Positions 9,531-20,580 of a stretch of DNA of 64,000 nt are shown in pieces; position 1 is the stretch's first letter; the number at the start of each line of letters is the position of its first letter. The notes beneath the pieces are model-generated. The model was not told the origin of the DNA and did not search any database. It saw only the letters and a list, made by a program, of their open reading frames with translations. The stretch covers positions 31,097,633 to 31,161,632 of the forward strand of contig CAMGYJ010000009.1 of the NCBI GenBank assembly GCA_946122785.1, in the 5' to 3' direction. This stretch comes from Linum tenue. Its lineage: Eukaryota > Streptophyta > Magnoliopsida > Malpighiales > Linaceae. A program made the position numbers and the translations under genes.

Positions 9531-10856
9531 ATGGCGAAACCTAATCTCCAGCACCCGTTCATCCGGGATCTCAGGAGGGGCCCCACCGCAGAGCGCTTCA
9601 AGGCGGTCGCGGAAACCCCGTTTGGGTCCCACCATTGCTGGTCCAAACGGGAGTTTCGGCGACTGCACTGCTACGAGCAGCTTTCCGCCGCGGTCGCCAA
9701 CACCGCATGGCGCCGTCTGCTCCAGATCTGCGAGACGGTATACTACGAGCCGGTGTGGGAGTTCTACACGACTTTCAAGCACACTTCCACGACCAGTTGC
9801 CAGGACAGTACAGCCGTCCAATTCAGGCTGGGCGGTGTCCCCCGGTCCTTGAGCTACCACGAGCTGGCCGAGGCTCTCGACCTCGACCTCGACGACAGTG
9901 AGGATTACGTCACCAAGGTTACTGAGCCACCGGAGGTGGACTTCGGGAGGCTGTACACCAGCCTGGCTCGGCCAGGCCAGACGCGTCCTTTCAAGTCCGG
10001 GAGGACGAAGGCATCTACCCTGCAGATCGAGAACCGACTTCTCCACCACCTGCTGGCGAAGTCTTACACTCCTGCATCTGACAGCGCCGGCGCCATCACG
10101 AAGAGGCTCCTGTACTTCCTCCATTCAATCCGCCAGCGCCGCCATCCTCTCCACCTGGGTTCGGTGGTGGCCAAGACATTCGAGAAGACGGCCACAGAGC
10201 TGAAGAGCCTCCACTGCGCCCCCCTCATCACCCGCCTGGTCACCTTCTTTGGCCTTTCACTGCAGGGGTGCACCGAGGAGGGGGACACCCTCATCTTTGG
10301 CAGCGCGACGATCGGGAAGATGCTGCTGTTGCGGGAGAGGAATGGTGTTCAATGGGTCGAGGGCCAGGAGGAGGAGGCTGCCGATCAGGTGGATCCCGAG
10401 GAGGTGGATGCTGCTGCTGATGCTGCTGATGATCCACCACAGACTGCCTTCCATTACGGGGGTAGCAGCTCCACTTTCCAGGGCCAGGATTACTTCGCCC
10501 AGCAGTTCGAGCAGCTGAGGATCCAGAACCAGCTGATCCTCGACCAGCAGATGCAGTTCCATCAGCAGTACGCGGCAGATCAGGCCGAGTACCGGAACAG
10601 GATGGATGCTTATGACGTGCGGCTGAACACGATCCAGACTCAGCAGGACGTGACTCTCGCCCACATCGAGTGGGAGAAGCGCCGTTCACGGCGCATGCAG
10701 GAGGTTCAGCAGCACCTGCTTCAGCTGATTCCGGGCGATCCACCAGTCTGGAGGACTCCCTGGGATGACTCCCCTCCACATGACGGTGCTGCTGGCGCTG
10801 CTGATGATGATGCGTTCATGAACGACATCGACCTCGACGATCTTGGCGACAAGTAG
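9531..10856 (+). CDS. ATHILA-type ORF2 protein (env-position protein) of element A
   Basis: A 441-residue intact ORF sits where Athila elements carry their extra 3' ORF. The N-terminal 270 residues resemble the plant ATHILA ORF-1 / putative plant transposon protein family: short motifs such as FYTTFKH and VQFRLGGVPRSLSYHELAEAL are typical, with later parts rich in RLVTFFGLSL-like hydrophobics. The C-terminal third is acidic and glutamine-rich (about residues 285-430), probably coiled-coil, and ends with an Asp-rich tail. No clear signal peptide or transmembrane segment is visible, so an envelope role is not supported. I chose ATG 9531 because it directly follows a splice-acceptor-like CAG and because similarity begins there; the frame is open further upstream without similarity. 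The biochemical function of this family is unknown to me. Confidence 0.85.
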   Translation: MAKPNLQHPFIRDLRRGPTAERFKAVAETPFGSHHCWSKREFRRLHCYEQLSAAVANTAWRRLLQICETVYYEPVWEFYTTFKHTSTTSCQDSTAVQFRLGGVPRSLSYHELAEALDLDLDDSEDYVTKVTEPPEVDFGRLYTSLARPGQTRPFKSGRTKASTLQIENRLLHHLLAKSYTPASDSAGAITKRLLYFLHSIRQRRHPLHLGSVVAKTFEKTATELKSLHCAPLITRLVTFFGLSLQGCTEEGDTLIFGSATIGKMLLLRERNGVQWVEGQEEEAADQVDPEEVDAAADAADDPPQTAFHYGGSSSTFQGQDYFAQQFEQLRIQNQLILDQQMQFHQQYAADQAEYRNRMDAYDVRLNTIQTQQDVTLAHIEWEKRRSRRMQEVQQHLLQLIPGDPPVWRTPWDDSPPHDGAAGAADDDAFMNDIDLDDLGDK

Positions 10857-12728
10857 GCTGTACTCGTTGCCCGTCTCAGTGTGTTTTCTTTTTCATTTTA
10901 GACTTTTGTGTGTTTGCTCCATGTGTGCGGAGTTTGAACTTCGAGTCATTTGTTTTTGTTTTTGGTTTGTCCTTTGTGGTTTGATGTAGCCGTCTGGGCT
11001 AACACTTATCCCTAACGCACAGTGTGCTAGTGTGTTTCTGGTGTTCGATTTGTGCAGCATTGTCCACTCTCCCGTTTGTTTCTCGCTGACTGGTCCACTT
11101 CCAGTCCCCCAACAGTGTTCTTATCCGGTAACATCGTTCCCCTTCTCTTTCCCTCTACTCCATTGAGGGCAATGTCGTGCTTAAGTGTGGGGGGGTGCTT
11201 TGTATCGGTTGGAATATTTATGATAGTGCTTGGAGCCTAGTCCGCTGTCCGAATCTTACAATTTGAGGGCTCCAAGTACCGCTGTTTGCTCATATTGGCA
11301 CTGTGTTTTGATGGATGAATTGATTGGTTTTCGGATTAATGCATGACAACTTGTTTGCGACTAGGACAACCTATGATGAGGACTGAGATGTGCAGTAGAA
11401 CGATGTAGGGGTTCAGTTTTCCAACTGTTTGCTTGCCAACTGTGACTTGATCTGACTTGATCTGATTACTTGTTCTTGACAGTCGTTTATGCATCTAGTT
11501 CAGGGTATCAGAATGTGAGATAGAGTATATAGGTAGCCATGTGAGATTTGAGCCTGCTCGTTTCTTTCTTGTGCGATAGATCCCTCTTCCATGATGTGTA
11601 GCATTCACGTTGTCACTAGCTAAGATGATGGGGGCATAGGATTAGCCCACGCCCAAAACTGACTGTCCTGATGTGGCATATCCCCTAGTCAGCCCCTTTG
11701 AGCCGTGTGTTATCCTTTCTTTTGGTCTATAATGGAAAAAACCACCCTTGTTGCATCTTGTAGAAGGTTCCACAGAGTGGTTTTTATATATTCTCTGCTG
11801 TTTCTGCTAAAGTCTATGTGAGTGTTGGAGGTAGTGCTTAAAAGTTGGGCAGGTGTTTGAAGTTTATGCAGAAGTGGTGGCTCTCTTAGGAAATGAAAAG
11901 AAAAATGAAAGTAAAACAAAGAAAAAAATTGAAAGCAAAAGAGAGCCACTACCAAAAATCTGAATAATGCCCAGTAAGCAGTGTTTCTTAGCAGTCTGGC
12001 TTGGAAATGCTGATGTTTATGCCTCCTTCGCTCTTGTGCTCTTGAGATGTTGAGTAATGCAGAATAGCAGAAAGAAAATACCGGTTTGTTTGACTGTGAT
12101 TGTGTGTTTTGGAAAATGTGGAACCTTTTGCTATGAATACTTCCACCACCTAAAAGGCCTGTTCCCCATGTCCAAGACCCTAGCCAGTCATTTGAACCTG
12201 TGTCTAAGACCTCCTGATTAGTTAGTGGTGACACCCCATATGTGAACTCTAGCATTTAGAGGCTGCCATCATGGTGAAGAGATGATAGGTATTGAGAGAA
12301 ATAGCATGCGCATCTTTCGCATCAAATTGTCCTGACCCCACTGGTCGAGAGTGAGTGATTCATTTTCATTTTCTATATGCTCTTGTACCCCGGTGAGGAC
12401 CTATATTGCTCGGTCTCTATTCTGATGTCTTGAGTTGGATGCATGAGTTGACTGTTTTAAGTAAGTGGTTGAATCAAGTCTAGGTTGGCCAGTGAACAGA
12501 CGGGAGACTCTTCCTTTACTCGATTTGCTGCACTCGAATGTCCTTTGTGGTGGTTGTCCAGGTTGTTATTGAGGTTGTGCATGTATTGATGTTTGAAAAC
12601 CAGTGCGATTCACGTGTTCTGTGCCTTTATGACTTGTCCCCAATGTTGGTTGATTGAAATATGTAAGCTTACCTAGTGTCTGACTTGGTTTGCTTGGGGA
12701 CAAGCAAACGGTTAAGTGTGGGGGAGTT
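10857..12728 (+). other. Long 3' non-coding region of element A
   Basis: No coding similarity is visible over 1.9 kb. It contains an internal TTAAGTGTGGGGGGG tract (11181-11195), a 9-bp inverted repeat with CTTGGAGCC and GGCTCCAAG arms (11229-11276), and a second inverted repeat GTTTGCTTG/CAAGCAAAC (12688-12709) just before the 3' purine tract. All three recur in element B. Confidence 0.7.
12712..12728 (+). other. 3' polypurine tract of element A
   Basis: TTAAGTGTGGGGGAGTT directly precedes the TGATAGACC start of the 3' LTR, the position of the plus-strand primer. Confidence 0.85.
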
Positions 12729-14077
12729 TGATAGACCGTCATTTACACATGTTTTTACCCCCGTTCTTACACCGTTTGAGGTGTTGATTCTCGTGTTTTA
12801 GGCCCATTTCACGCTAGGGTGTGCTTGTTTGTGATGTTTCAGGTCCTAGTACGTGAATGAAGGCATAGGAGCGAGTCTGGGGTCGATTGGACGAAGAACG
12901 GACGAATGGCGAGGTTTTTGGGAGCTGCACGGGCAGACCAGGGAGGCTGCACGGCCGTGCACGGTTGCAAGTTGGCCGTGCACCTTGTGCCGAGGCCACG
13001 CACGGGCAGACCCTGAAGATCGCACGGCCGTGCACCCTGGCCGTGCGAGAAGCCTGAGGCCGACTTAATGACACGCTGCGTTTTGGAGCTGCACGGCCAG
13101 AATGGTGATATGCACGGCCGTGCACCCTGGCCGTGCGAGTCGGGAAAGCCTGGTTTTAGAGCCTATTCCGAGCCAGAAGGGTGACAATCGTGTTTTGAGA
13201 GCAAAAACAGAGCCCTAGAGAGAGAAAGTGCGAAGAACACATCCTAGAAGCTGTCTTAGAGCTGGATTTCATCGAATCGAGCTTGAAGATCGTCATAGGA
13301 GTGAAAATCATCGTCCCGGAGCAGATTATCCTCATCGTTATGAGTATGACTAATCCGATTCTTGTTTTCTCTTCTCTCTCTATGGAGTAGAACCCTTCTC
13401 TCACTTGGGTATGAAGAACCCTAGTTCCTTGTGTTAGGGATTTGATTGTAATGACTTGGGATGATATTACTGTTTGATTTTAATCGAATGATGCATGTTT
13501 ATTGAATTGATTTGAGTCTGATCAGCTTTTCTCAATTTCTGCTGCAACCTGAGATAGATAGAATCTGATTAGGTTGTTAGAGCCTCTTCATTCGATAGTA
13601 GGAGATTGGCTATACGAGAGTTAGCCAGTTTACTGCTTTGTACTGGTGTTCTTGGCGCCAGTAGTGGAGTTCTGTGTTCATAGCCTCAGCTTTCTATCCC
13701 GGTGAAGACTAGTCGTCTGCCGGGTAGTTAGACTGAGAGGGCTTGGTCAGCTTAAGAGATTCCAAGCTACTGTCGGATCTTCCGCAGTCTAATCAACAGT
13801 AAATCAACCCAGGGAATTGCAATTGAACCTAACTAAGGGGCTAGGGGGACTCATTCCCGAGTGACTCTTGCCTGCTTTTGAAAACCGAACAATTTACTGC
13901 TTTCTTGTTGCTTTTGCTTTTAAACAACAATCACTCGAATTAGTTTGCTAGATAATAGAGAATCACGGAGTAAGCAGTAGATCTAGACCCCGGGTTGATA
14001 ATTAAACTTGCCTGTTACTGCATTCCCGGACTGCGATTACACTTGGTCGCAGTTTGGTGTTGTGTTTTGGCGTGTCA
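12729..14077 (+). repeat. 3' LTR of element A
   Basis: 1349 bp, about 99% identical by eye to 3917-5265. The differences include single-base changes near the start and the inverted 25-bp segment at 13022-13046. It is followed by the GGGTA duplication (14078-14082). Confidence 0.95.
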
Positions 14078-14082
14078 GGGTA
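14078..14082. repeat. Target site duplication of element A, right copy (GGGTA)
   Basis: Exact match to 3912-3916. Confidence 0.92.
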
Positions 14083-15262
14083 TCCACCACCATCCGAGTG
14101 GTATTACCCCGAAACTCCCTGGAGTAACCAAGGAGGAGAAGACTATGGAGTCGGGTTTCAGTACCAACCCCCCTACTACGAAGAACAATCAGACCCCTGG
14201 GTATTTCAAGAACAATCTCGTTATCAAGAAGAATTCCTCCCACAACAAGAAGGACCATCAGATCTTGGGTTCGCCACAGCCTTCACGGACGATCCAGCAG
14301 AGCCATGCTACACTCCACAGCCAAATCCAAACTATCACTTGAGGCTTCTCGTGGAGCAGATTGCTCGAGTACCTGAGAGATCCTTTCCCGAGATGGATCC
14401 TCATATCCAGGCCATTGCCCAAACTGACTTCTCATTTCCCCGTGAAATAGAGGATACCCTTCGGAGCATAAAGGAGCACATAGAGGTCATTGAGAAAGCC
14501 TGTTCACAGTTTTCTCAAGACAACCTTTATGCTGCCATACAAGTAGAGGTGGAGGAAGAAGACGGCAATCATGAGGATGTTGAAGAGCATACAGAAGTTG
14601 TCAAGGAAAGCTCCCATGATAATCATGATCAAGTGTATCCTCTGGTGGTAGATCACAACTTTCCCCATTTCCGTCTGACATGCTGGGCCCGAGCGAGGAG
14701 ATGCAAGCTGAACTTATTGAGAACCTTGCATGGCGACTTGCTCTCCAATCAGTTATGGAAGAAGAAGGGAGAGAAAGGGTGAGGAAAGAAGTTGTGGAGG
14801 ATGAGGAAGAAAGCAAAGAAGAGGTAGTTCTTGATTTTTTCCGAGGAGAGAGACCACATTTTGAAGAAGGAAGGGGGGGTTGAAGAAGCGAGTGGTGTCC
14901 AAGCTGAGGATGAAGTTGAGGTGGAAGAGGCTTGCACCAGCCCTATAATACAAGTAATATCCCCACCAAACTTCGAGGAGCTGCTTAGAAAGGACCCATT
15001 TGCAGTGTCTCTTTGCCAGACCAAAGCCACATCAACATCGGTCCCTCTTGGTGGACGCGATGATGGCCAATCGATGCTGTCATATCTGGTTTGGGGCAAT
15101 GGGACGAGAGAAGAGAAGAAGAGATCTCGAGGATGGAGACTTCATCTGCATCAAGTGCACGAGCTTCCATCACCAGTCATACCACATGCTCGTGACTTGC
15201 GACTCCACCTCATTGACGAGAACCTCAACTTCAAGGAGGTTCTAGCATGGACCGAAACTTAG
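14083..15262 (+). pseudogene. Single ORF of element B, unknown acidic protein, frameshifted
   Basis: This continues the frame begun at 3882. The first 200 residues are rich in Tyr, Pro, Gln and Glu (PPYYEEQSDPWVFQEQ) and then strongly acidic. The likely reading moves to another frame near 14670-14690 (EEMQAELIENLAWRLALQ, very Glu/Lys-rich) and back near the seven-G run at about 14872-14878, ending at the stop at 15262 (LIDENLNFKEVLAW). I do not recognise a Gag core, protease, zinc knuckle or polymerase motif. Its place between primer site and post-ORF hairpin equals that of gag-protease in A and D, so it may replace Gag or be a carried sequence. Function unknown. Confidence 0.6.
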
Positions 15263-15299
15263 GAGCCATCGTCCGGCTCACGACGTGAAAGAAGCGCTT

Positions 15300-15317
15300 G
15301 TTGGGAGGCAACCCAAC
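15300..15317 (+). other. Conserved post-ORF hairpin, element B
   Basis: GTTGGG-AGGCAA-CCCAAC: same loop as in A, with the third stem pair changed from G-C to T-A on both sides. It lies 38 bp after the ORF stop. Confidence 0.75.
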
Positions 15318-16661
15318 CAGTCGGTTTGCATTTCTTTCTCTATTTCTCCTCGGTTGAGTCAGTTTTGTTATTTGATTTTAGAGTCAATAACTCAACCTTT
15401 GTGAGATTTTGTGTGGTGTTTGTGTTCTGATTACTCTCTCTTCCTGGAATGCACCGCCTGCCCCGTCCATCATCATTCACCCTTGATCTGGTAACTTCGT
15501 TCTACCCTCCTTATCTTTCCTCCATTGAGGACAATGTCGTGCTTAAGTGTGGGGGGATGTTCGATTATGTATGCGGGTGAATGTTTGGCTGTTTGTGTGC
15601 TTGGAGCCTAGTCCACTGTCCAAATTTTTAAATTTGAGGGCTCCAAGTACGTGTTTCCTTGCAATTGTCTGCTCAGTATGCTTTGAATTGACAGTCTCTA
15701 TAGTAATGTGCAACCTAGGGAGGTAGTGTAGCACTATGGAGGATGTTGAAGTATAAGATTTTTCCTATCTAGCTGATTTTTCCTATCTAGCTCTCTGCCG
15801 TGCCAGTCGATTTTGTGAATTAGTGGAGCTAAGACCATTGAATTCATGTGGTAATGTGGACTCTGTTTGGATTGTGTTATGGACTAGTGTATCGAACAGG
15901 GTGCTCATGTGGAAAATGAAAAGCAGTTGGTCCTCCATTTCGAAATCATTAAAATCTTAAACATGGGGTAAGCCCAACGTGTGTGGCACCATTTATTGCA
16001 CAAAATCGGGTTTTGGAAGATATTTTAGTGATCCTTAGTGGGGTACTCATACAAGGTGAAGCTAAGCTGTCTCTAGTACAAGTAAAACTTCCACCCGTTG
16101 AGCGGTTTGCCTACTTGAGGATGTGTTTTTAAGGGCACGGATAGAGCTTCCGACCCCCCTTAATTTCATTGACCCTCCACACGAGTTGAGGAAAAGGAGT
16201 TAAAAGAAGTACTCTGGCGAGCGCCAGATGTACAGAAATTGCTCTTGCTCGACTAATAAGGGTCGACCATGCAAAAGACTGCAGTTGGAACCCCACCAAA
16301 TGAAAGAAAAAAAAAAGAAAAAATGTAAATGAAAGTGAGAAAAAGGGGTTCCAATGGTGAAATGAAGTGAAAGAGCACTCCGGTACAGCGAGTCCTTGGT
16401 TGTGAATGGTGTGAGTCCCTTTATCCATGAACTGACTGTCTTACTTCTACTTTTTCTCATGATCCTGGCTTGAGTCTAGTACTCGCACTGAGAGAGATAG
16501 GGAACGTCTTAGAAGACCAGTTGACCTCGTAAGCTGCTATATGATCTAGGAAATCCTCTATCGACGATCAGGGTTGTATGTTGCTATAGAGGTCTGGAGA
16601 GCTGCATTGGTTTGAGTTAGGTTTGCTTGGGGACAAGCAAACAGTTAAGTGTGGGGGGATT
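15318..16661 (+). other. 3' non-coding region of element B
   Basis: No ORF2 is present. It holds an internal TTAAGTGTGGGGGG tract (15543-15556), a CTTGGAGCC/GGCTCCAAG inverted repeat (15600-15647), the GTTTGCTTG-GGGA-CAAGCAAAC hairpin (16621-16642) and the terminal purine tract TTAAGTGTGGGGGGATT (16645-16661). Confidence 0.75.
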
Positions 16662-18045
16662 TGATGACTCGGTATTTGCACATGTTTTCCCCTTTGTTTC
16701 TTGATTGTTTGAGCTTGAATTATCGTGCCTTTGGCCTATTTTATGCTAGGTTGTGTTCCTTTGTCACATTTCAGGTCCTAGCACATAAAGTGAAGCATAG
16801 GCGCAAGTTTCAAGTCAATCAGAGATCAATTGACGATTCGGGAGAAGAAACTCGGGTACGACCTGAAGAAGAATGGATTTCTACCTCACTTTATGGACAA
16901 AGAATCATGCAAGCTTGTCATGAAAAGAAATAGGATGAGACTACGAGCGTCTGGGATCAAACGGCGACTGATTCGGAGTCCGGACAAGGGAGAAACGAAG
17001 CATTAAACAGAGGCTGAGCAAGCCACACGGGCACAACCCACACGGCCGTGTGACCTGGCCATGTGGCCGTGTGGAAATCACCGAGCCTTCACACGGGCAG
17101 CTGGGAAAGCCACACGGCCTTGTGGCCTGGCCGTGTGAGTCGGGAATTGCTGGTTAAAACCCGATTTTCAGCAAAAGGAAAGGGGGAGAGCTGGGTTTTG
17201 GATCCCAAACACCCAAGGGACGAACCCTAGAGAGAGAGAGCGACTTGGGAACATTCTTGGAGCTATTTTGGAGGATTTCTTCGCCATTGGAGCTCGGGAA
17301 TCAAGCTTGGAGATGGAGATTGAAGATCTAGATCAGATTTCTGCAGTCTCTCTCTTCTCTATGGAGTAACTTCCCTTCACTTAGGTTTTGAGGAACCCTA
17401 GTTCCATGTGTTAGGATCTTTCTTGTATGAAGTTTTGGATGCTATATTGTTTGATTATAATCAATTGAGGCATGATTTATTGAGTCAATTGAATCTTGAT
17501 CAAATTCTCTTGATTTCTGCTTTAACCTATGATAGATAGAATCTGATTAGGTTAAGAGAGCTTCCTTGATTGATAGTGGTGAATTGGTTGTGCGAGAGTC
17601 AATCAATTCACTGCTTTGTACTGGAATTCATTCCAGTAGTGGAGATCTATGTGAATTGCCTTAGCAGTCTATCCCGGTGAAGGCTAGTCGCATGCCGGGT
17701 ATTCTGTCTGAGAGGGCTTAGTCAGCTTAAGAGATTCCAAGCTAATTTAGGATCTTCCGCAGTTTAATCCACAGTAGATCAACCAAAGGTACTTGCAACT
17801 TGGACCGAATTGAGGAGCTAGGGGGAATCATACCTAAGTGAGTTCCCAACTTGTAATTAGTAGAGTAGTCAGTAGAGTAGTTTATCAATCAATCCTTAAT
17901 CTAGTTTGCTAGATAATGAACTGAAGCTGAGTAATAGTAACTCTAGAGACCCGTGGATTCGATATTTATTACTTGTGCCACTATACTGCAGTCCCTTTCA
18001 TTGGTTACACTTGGCCATTGTTAGGTGTTGTGTTTTAGCGTGTCA
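16662..18045 (+). repeat. 3' LTR of element B
   Basis: 1384 bp from TGATGACTCGG to TTTTAGCGTGTCA, followed by GCTTC. It carries CACACGGCCGTGTG-type motifs near 17038-17140. Compared with the 5' LTR it shows scattered substitutions and a small indel near 16746-16754. Confidence 0.92.
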
Positions 18046-18371
18046 GCTTCCTACATGGCCGGGGACACACGGCCGTGTGGAATTCCCAGGGTGCTCGTGT
18101 GAGTGCTCGGTAAATCCCACACGGCCACATGGGTTACTTACATGGCCATGTGGGTTTTAGGAGTGCCCGTGTGGCATCCTCAGCCTCTCGCCACACGTCC
18201 GATCTTCGTCCAATCGACCCCGAACTCGTTCCCAAACCTTCATTCACGTACTAAGACCTGAAATATCACAAATAAGAACAACCTAGCATGAAATCGGCCT
18301 AAAACAAGAGAATCAACATCTCAAACGGTGTAAGAATAGGGGTAAAAACATGTGCAATTAACGGTCTATCA
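18046..18371 (-). repeat. LTR of element C, upstream part
   Basis: On the minus strand this starts TGATAGACCG at 18371, like A-family LTRs, and contains CACACGGCCGTGTG-type motifs. It is continuous with 2374 downward once element B is removed. The first five bases are B's right target duplication. Confidence 0.85.
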
Positions 18372-19260
18372 GCCTTCGATCTCCAACTTTCACTTCGCCT
18401 GCCGCTCCTCCTTTCTGCAGACCAGAACGCCGCCTGCCTGCTCGTGACGTGAAGAAGAGGTTGACGCCGGCCGCCGATTGATCTCCAAACTCCAGGGTAG
18501 CCTACCCCTCCCCCTCCTTGATCGCACTTCGTCTTCTCCAGTTCTCCAGCAGTCTAGCGAGTCGGCGACCGCCTGCTCGTGCTCGACAGCTCGTGAATAT
18601 GTGAACGACAAATATGTTAAGGGGACGCTCGCTTATGTCAATTCTGTGGTGAGTTTTACAATCCTATTTTCCTATGCTCTGTGTATTCTGCTGCTTCTTC
18701 TTCTTCACTTGTGTTCTTTCTATGCTATGTTTTACTTTATTTTGAAACATAAATTTTAGGTGAAAATAGGAAGGGAAAGTAGGGTGAGTGAAATATTGAT
18801 AGATCCCCAAAAATTGAAGGATGGATGCCTCTGCCATTTTACTAAAGCTGGCTCTGTGTTTGAGACAGATGCCACCGATAGTTTAGAGGAAAGAGCAGAG
18901 AGCTTTGGTTGAGCTCTACAACTACAATCTCCTCTCCTCTCCCCTTTGTCGCCCACATTCAATGTGAGTCTCTAACCTTTCCTGGTTCCTCAGTTACTTG
19001 TGTGTCTTGGAGGCTCTCTTGGAAAGTGTTTGGCAATGAATAATGTTTGGTGACTCTGCTTGGTAATTGGTATCTCTATTCTAGTATTCTGATTATAATT
19101 TGGATGTTTCATTGTTTTGGCAGCAATGGCTAGTGGAGAAGAAGCCCGATCGGTTGATAAAGGAGCAACTCTTAGTAATTCGAAGGTTACCGCCAAGGGT
19201 GTACGCAACAAAAGTGATCCAACTTGGGCTCATTTAGTTTATTCAGGTTTGTTCTTTGTT
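18372..19260 (+). pseudogene. Possible 5' end of a BED/hAT-type gene (truncated)
   Basis: GC-richer DNA at 18372-18648 ends at a donor-like CTGTG/GTGAGT and could be a 5' leader exon. An acceptor-like TTTTGGCAG (19115-19123) is followed by ATG at 19126. The short reading frame ends NKSDPTWAHLVYS, resembling the start of BED-type zinc-finger/hAT transposase-like proteins, where a (S/T)DPAW(K/A)H segment precedes the zinc ligands. The ligands themselves are not seen, and after a donor-like CAG/GTTTGTT at about 19246 the similarity stops. It may be an exon fragment or the broken start of a hAT element. The identification is weak. Confidence 0.3.
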
Positions 19261-19539
19261 GATTATTATATTACATATGCCTATTTAGTTTATTCAGGTT
19301 TTTTATCCGGTATATTCCGGTTTTATTGCGGTATTACTCCGAAACGGTATCCTAAATCTGCTGGTACGATTTTTTAACCAAAAAATATTTTTAATTACAA
19401 AAACGGTATTTTGCCGATACACAAGGGTTCAACCACGGTCGTACCACAAAATACCTTACCGCTAACGGATCCGGTATGACCTCCGATACAGTTTCCTTTA
19501 CCATGCTCGAAACAGCTTCTTTCGTACTTATACCAATAC
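19261..19539 (+). other. Unassigned repeat-like sequence with CGGTAT motifs
   Basis: Short CGGTAT/ATACCG-type words recur (for example near 19310, 19340, 19400 and 19470). This looks like decayed transposon sequence. No gene is visible. Confidence 0.3.
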
Positions 19540-20580
19540 ATTTGCACTAGTATTGGATGGTTGTTTTTATTCTTCCTAAGGCTGTAATTCAAGAAGTGGA
19601 AAGTATCTGTAGTAACTTCTTGTGGGGAGTGGGGCATGGAGGGAAACTGAGAGCAACAATTGGATGAAAGCATCTCACTTATCCATAATAAGAAGGAGGC
19701 CTTGGTATAAGAGATTTAGAGACATGGAATGTGGCTTGTATTACTCGACACATTTAGCTTTTATTAATTCAACATGGCTCGTTATGGGTAGCATGGATTA
19801 GTACTTACAAGCTAAAAGGCCCAGACTTCTTGCTATATTCTGGTTTGTCTGGATCTTGGAACTGAAAAGTACTATTGAAGACAAGGTAGAAGGTTCGTGT
19901 TCACTTCCAAAAACAGGGACATGAGATTTACTGGAATTTAGAGAAAATGGAGGTATTCTCCAGTAGGAAGATCTTGGAGGTACTAAGACCTAAACGGAAG
20001 AAAGTGCCATGGTCAAGGGTTTTATGGAAGGGTAACTCTATACCCAGAAATAGTTTTTAGCATTGTTACTCATCAGGAAAGCTGTAAACACAAAAGAGAA
20101 GATGTTGAAATGGGGCTTTTCTGGTGGTGCAGGGTGTGTATTTTGCAACTTTCCTTAAGAGATGATTGACCACTTATTCTCTGTATGTCCTATGTACATG
20201 AGATTGTATGTAAAAATGTTCAGCAGGTATTCTGGAGTTGCACAACGACATAATTCACTGGAGGAGGAAAGTTGCAGCAGAGATTTGGGAATGCATAAGT
20301 TAATGCTCAGGTTGGACGAGCAATATGGCATAGCTTGGTAAGTCACTTGTGGCGCGAAAGGTGTAGTAGGGTGTTCAGTGGAAGTTGCAGAGATAGTGAT
20401 GTATTGTGCAGGATCATTAGAGATGAAGTCCAAGGGATTTTTGGAATTGAAATTAATGAATCCTTTTAGTAGTTTGGTAGATAATATAGGTTCAGAAGAT
20501 TCAATCTTTCCCTAACTAGCAAGGGTGTTGCTAGTGCTACTTTTTTTATAAAATGAAACAAACACGATTCATAAAAAAAT
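19540..20580 (+). pseudogene. LINE J: 3' fragment of an L1-type retroposon
   Basis: The reading frame carries ILPKAVIQEVESICSNFLWG, a segment typical of the region after the catalytic part of plant LINE reverse transcriptases, then remnants of the zinc-binding tail (near 20030-20170). Several stops and shifts break it. It ends in an ATAAAATGAAAC...AAAAAAA-type tail at about 20580, so this is a 5'-truncated insertion copy. No RNase H domain is recognised. Confidence 0.65.

Larger units (their letters stand above)
3917..14077 (+). mobile_element. Element A: young non-autonomous Athila-like LTR retrotransposon
   Basis: A is a 10.2-kb element with equal 1349-bp LTRs, an Asp-tRNA primer site, a gag-protease ORF with one stop, an ATHILA-type ORF2 and a purine tract at the 3' LTR. 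By eye the LTRs differ at about nine single bases plus one 25-bp inversion, so the insertion is recent. Reverse transcriptase, RNase H and the integrase core are absent: the protease ORF ends in a short tail resembling the integrase C-terminus, as expected from an internal deletion. Mobility would need proteins in trans. It interrupts B's ORF. Confidence 0.95.
2375..18045 (+). mobile_element. Element B: non-autonomous Athila/Tat-like LTR retrotransposon, carrying nested element A
   Basis: B has two LTRs (1379 and 1384 bp) starting TGATGACTCGG and ending GTGTCA, a primer site matching the 3' end of Asp-tRNA, one degenerate ORF, and a purine tract before the 3' LTR. Without nested element A it is about 5.5 kb. 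I see no gag core, protease, reverse transcriptase or integrase, so it must depend on another element's proteins. Its LTRs differ by many scattered substitutions and small indels, more than those of A, which agrees with B being older. The 5-bp duplication GCTTC flanks it. Confidence 0.9.

Noticed and set aside
9531..10856. Envelope glycoprotein
   Set aside because: The ORF is in the env position but shows no signal peptide, membrane anchor or cleavage site. Similarity is to ATHILA ORF-type proteins.
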